This document shows positions 7,204-9,410 of a stretch of 9,410 bases of DNA, one piece after another. The translations under genes and the position numbers were made by a program. Origin of the DNA: Betaproteobacteria bacterium. GTDB taxonomy: Bacteria; Pseudomonadota; Gammaproteobacteria; Burkholderiales; Rhodocyclaceae. Each line of letters starts with the position of its first letter. Position 1 is the stretch's first letter. The notes under the pieces were generated by a model. It searched no databases and was not told the DNA's origin. It saw nothing but the letters and a program-made list of their open reading frames with translations. The stretch is from contig JAGWUW010000070.1 of the NCBI GenBank assembly GCA_028868235.1, positions 1 to 9,410 of the forward strand. Reading direction: 5' to 3'.

Positions 7204-7877
7204 AGTGCCAACCAAGTCCGATCGGGGCTCAAGGTGTAAACAGTTAGAGTCAATTCGGCCCTTGGATAATCGATTACCTGATAATTCAAGGGTCCCCAGA
7301 GCAATTTCTGCTGCAGCTTTTCCAGTTGTGACAAGTAGGCCTCCAACTGGGCGTAGCTACCCTCCAAACGAATTTCGACGCCATGGCGATACAGATCGAA
7401 GCTGCGCTCCACCGGCTTGCTATCCCCATCCCGCGCCTCAAGCGCCAGAACACTCTGTGGCGCCAGCGTTTTCAAACTAAGCAAACGCAGACCAGCATGA
7501 CGGGCCAGCAGATTTTCGAGCAGGCCGTTCATTTCTTCGGGGCGAACCAGCACGGCACTGAACTGCCTGAGTTGCTCGTCCAGTTGGTCGCGTTCTGCGA
7601 TCAGGGCAGCAAGGTTGGCCTTGCGCCCGGCATCAGGGTCGATGGCCAGCTGTTGCTGTAGGGAGGCTTCTTCCGCCTGCAGGCGGGCAACATTTGTTCC
7701 TTCGCCCAACAGGGTGTTTTCCATCGCTTTCAGGCGAGCGCTCTGCGGGTCGACAAATAGCGAATAGCCGATCAACAGTGGCCCGAGTACGGCGGCCAAC
7801 GCCACTAACAGGCGCTCACGTCGGGAAAACGCCAGGTAACGAGCATTTAGGCTAGACCAGGATTGGCGCAAACTCAC
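7200..7877 (-). CDS. mshJ: MSHA biogenesis protein MshJ (PilO/GspM-like)
   Basis: A 225-residue bitopic inner-membrane protein. It has a short cytoplasmic N-terminus (VSLRQSWSSLNARYLAFSRRER), one transmembrane helix (about 23-42, LLVALAAVLGPLLIGYSLFV) and a periplasmic coiled coil (about 44-108, rich in Leu, Gln, Glu and Arg heptad-like spacing). A C-terminal ferredoxin-like domain (about 115-217) includes YRHGVEIRLEGSYAQLEAYL and PLNYQVIDYPRAELTLTVYT. This layout is that of PilO and GspM, which pair with PilN/GspL-type partners; here the partner should be the product of the gene just upstream. The start is GTG at 7877, overlapping the upstream stop in a GTGA, with GGAGA 7-8 nt before it. The stop overlaps the mshK ATG. 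Confidence 0.88.
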   Translation of the reverse strand: MSLRQSWSSLNARYLAFSRRERLLVALAAVLGPLLIGYSLFVDPQSARLKAMENTLLGEGTNVARLQAEEASLQQQLAIDPDAGRKANLAALIAERDQLDEQLRQFSAVLVRPEEMNGLLENLLARHAGLRLLSLKTLAPQSVLALEARDGDSKPVERSFDLYRHGVEIRLEGSYAQLEAYLSQLEKLQQKLLWGPLNYQVIDYPRAELTLTVYTLSPDRTWLAL

Positions 7878-8524
7878 CGCGCTTTCTCCGCTGCTGTACG
7901 CAAGGAAAACTCGGTATGGCGCGGCATAGGAACCTTCGCCTGCGCTGGATTGGCCGGTGTCTCCCGATTGCCCGCGGTCGGATCGATACCTTTCATGTCG
8001 AGTGTCGCAAAACGCCGCCCGGCAAAAGCAGGTTCAGCATTCAGACGACCGATGTACACCGGCAATAGAGCCGGATCAGTCAGACGACCGTGAATTTCAA
8101 TACTCTTCTGAGCAAAGCCAAAGCCCGTCAACCAGACACCTTCGACCACCTGCCGAGAAAAACCCTGCAGCAAACCGGAATAGGCATGACTGACTGGCAG
8201 ATTGCCTTGCGCCACGACATTCAGAACCTCCTTGCGTTGCCCAACTGCCAGACGTGCAGCCTCAAGCTGCTGATCCAGCGACGAATCCGCCTTGCGTGCA
8301 CCGAGCCGTTGTCCGAGAACCTGCACTTGCTGTTGCAAACCAGCGAGTTGTATACGAATAGCATTTTCGCGAGCCTTCAGGGCATCTAGGCGTGAGATAC
8401 TCACGCTGGCCAGTATGACAACCAGCATTAGGCCGGCCAGTGCAGTGCCGGCAACGACCGGCAAGGCCAGCCAGTCGAAGCGCGGCCGCAGTTCTGGCAG
8501 CAGCAGGTTAATCTGCTGACTCAC
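7874..8524 (-). CDS. mshI2: PilN-like MSHA biogenesis protein (MshI2 type)
   Basis: A 216-residue bitopic inner-membrane protein. The cytoplasmic N-terminus VSQQINLLLPELRPR resembles the INLLP segment by which PilN contacts PilM. A transmembrane helix follows (about 19-43), then a coiled-coil region (about 45-98) and a C-terminal PilN-like domain containing GVWLTGFGFAQKSIEIHGRL and YIGRLNAEPAFAGRRFATLD. A disordered Pro/Ala-rich tail leads to a basic C-terminus. The gene lies between mshI and mshJ, where Vibrio clusters carry mshI2, and the symbol is given on that basis. The GTG at 8524 is chosen because it has GAGGAG 6 nt upstream, overlaps the mshI stop in a GTGA, and starts exactly at the QQINLL motif; an upstream GTG at 8563 would add 13 unrelated residues. 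It should work with MshI and MshJ as the inner-membrane alignment complex. Confidence 0.82.
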   Translation of the reverse strand: MSQQINLLLPELRPRFDWLALPVVAGTALAGLMLVVILASVSISRLDALKARENAIRIQLAGLQQQVQVLGQRLGARKADSSLDQQLEAARLAVGQRKEVLNVVAQGNLPVSHAYSGLLQGFSRQVVEGVWLTGFGFAQKSIEIHGRLTDPALLPVYIGRLNAEPAFAGRRFATLDMKGIDPTAGNRETPANPAQAKVPMPRHTEFSLRTAAEKAR

Positions 8525-9410
8525 GCCCCGCTCCTCAGCGCAGTACCAATGGCAAGCAGGCACTGTGCCTGACGCTCAGCCGAGCGTAACTCCGGAATAC
8601 TGCCGAACTCGACAACCTGTGCCAAGTCCGCAGCCTGTACCGGCAGGTATAAGTTCTGAGTCAAGGCTGCCACGGCACCTGCGCAATCGAACTCCGAACA
8701 GACCAGAAGGCGCGATACTGAAATGAACCCATATTGGCGATCGAAATTGTCTAGGGTACGTTGCAACTCTAGCGCCAAACGTTCGAGCATCTGCTGACGG
8801 CGTTCCATATCGGCATCGGCCAGCGCCTGCGACGATACCTCTATGCGCCGCGAAAGATACAACTCGCCATGAAAAGTGATGGTAAGCAGGCTTTCATCGG
8901 CATTCAAAGCCAGGAAAGCCAAGCCGCGATTCGCTTCCTCGAATAGACTTGCGACGTTGCGCACCGCCATTTCCGGGATATCGATTGCCTCCAGCGGTAC
9001 GCGCGCCTGGTGAAAAAGCGCCATGCGTTCACCGATTACAGCTCTGGGTGCAACGACAGCAAATACCTGCGCCTGACGGTTACCCTCGGTGGGAATATCT
9101 GCCACCGCCACGGCAGCACCTTCAACCGAGAAGTCGACCACATCCTTTAAGCGCCAGCGCAACGCCTGCGCGCGTTCCTCAGGGGGAACGGTCGGTGACT
9201 CAATCTGAGCCATATGGTACTGGTTCTCGCCGAGCAATGAAGCGCAGCGATAACGCTTGAGCCCGAGGTTTTGCGCCAGCCTAGATAGGGCATCGCTTTC
9301 GTTACCTTCAAGCCGGAATGAATCGCAACGACGTATTTCCGGGGGATGTCCAACGGGGCGAATGACATGAGCAATATCCATGCGGTCGCCGAGCCGGATA
9401 ACCGACATCC
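8521..9410 (-). CDS. mshI: MSHA biogenesis protein MshI (PilM-like), 5' end outside the window
   Basis: MshI is related to the cytoplasmic, actin-fold protein PilM/EpsL-N that anchors the inner-membrane alignment complex of type IV pili. At least 295 residues are visible. Numbered from the Met at 9408, typical blocks are DIAHVIRP (11-18), PPEERAQALRWRLKDVVDF (75-93), AAVAVADIP (98-106), AIDIPEMAVRNVASLFE (141-157), the GLAFL strand and GELYLSRRIE (181-190), then a helical TLDNFDRQYG segment and a C-terminal AQCLLAIGTALR. An ATG lies at 9408, but it is probably internal: MshI proteins usually have some 10-20 residues before this strand, and the two bases before the ATG (GG) fit a preceding Trp codon. 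The true start is therefore likely beyond the right edge. The stop TGA overlaps the GTG of the next gene. No promoter can be seen because the upstream region is outside the window. Confidence 0.87.
   Translation of the reverse strand, partial: MSVIRLGDRMDIAHVIRPVGHPPEIRRCDSFRLEGNESDALSRLAQNLGLKRYRCASLLGENQYHMAQIESPTVPPEERAQALRWRLKDVVDFSVEGAAVAVADIPTEGNRQAQVFAVVAPRAVIGERMALFHQARVPLEAIDIPEMAVRNVASLFEEANRGLAFLALNADESLLTITFHGELYLSRRIEVSSQALADADMERRQQMLERLALELQRTLDNFDRQYGFISVSRLLVCSEFDCAGAVAALTQNLYLPVQAADLAQVVEFGSIPELRSAERQAQCLLAIGTALRSGA
8531..8536 (-). promoter_or_regulatory. Ribosome binding site of mshI2
   Basis: GAGGAG on the minus strand, inside the end of mshI, 6 nt before the GTG at 8524. 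It decides the start of this gene against the longer reading from 8563. Confidence 0.75.

Noticed and set aside
1..9410. Search for a defence system, mobile element, CRISPR, tRNA or riboswitch
   Set aside because: Genes are contiguous and all belong to lipid A synthesis, DNA repair, a DUF2238 protein or MSHA pilus assembly. I saw no transposase, integrase, direct repeat array, tRNA-like fold or intergenic space large enough for a leader element. recQ here is a standard housekeeping form, not a defence-linked variant.

Overview
The window looks like chromosomal core DNA from a Gram-negative, GC-rich proteobacterium. The style of the LpxH, RecQ and MSHA-type proteins suggests a betaproteobacterium, perhaps Rhodocyclales-like; that placement is an inference from protein resemblance, with no marker gene to prove it. 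Almost every base is coding. I see no tRNA, rRNA, insertion sequence, phage gene, CRISPR array or integrated element.

The left third (1-3135, plus strand) is a tight three-gene run. It starts with the 3' part of lpxH (lipid A biosynthesis, cut by the window edge just after its DxHL metal motif). recQ (DNA helicase) follows 7 nt later from a GTG start. Last is a small multi-pass membrane protein of the DUF2238/YjdF type, whose AAGGAGG ribosome binding site lies in the last codons of recQ.

The right two thirds (3162-9410, minus strand) is a seven-gene MSHA-type pilus assembly operon, read right to left: mshI (PilM-like, cut by the right edge), an mshI2-type gene (PilN-like), mshJ (PilO/GspM-like), mshK (PilP-like periplasmic), mshL (outer membrane secretin lipoprotein), mshM (ExeA-like AAA+ ATPase) and mshN (TPR protein). 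The order matches the Vibrio MSHA secretory cluster. The first five genes are joined by four successive 4-nt stop/start overlaps (GTGA, GTGA, ATGA, ATGA). mshL-mshM is separated by 22 nt and mshM-mshN by 1 nt. Together the products should form the inner-membrane alignment complex (MshI/I2/J), the periplasmic link (MshK), the outer-membrane pore (MshL) and accessory assembly factors (MshM, MshN).

The operon ends at mshN and meets the recQ-DUF2238 operon tail to tail across only 26 nt. The extension ATPase (mshE), platform protein (mshG) and pilins that follow mshN in the classical Vibrio locus are not here, so they must be upstream of mshI outside the window, elsewhere, or absent. I do not see a clearly new biological system. 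The points worth checking are the truncated end of the msh cluster, the chain of overlaps with non-ATG starts, a G8 tract early in mshL, a perfect GC-rich hairpin inside lpxH at the left edge, and the unknown membrane protein after recQ.
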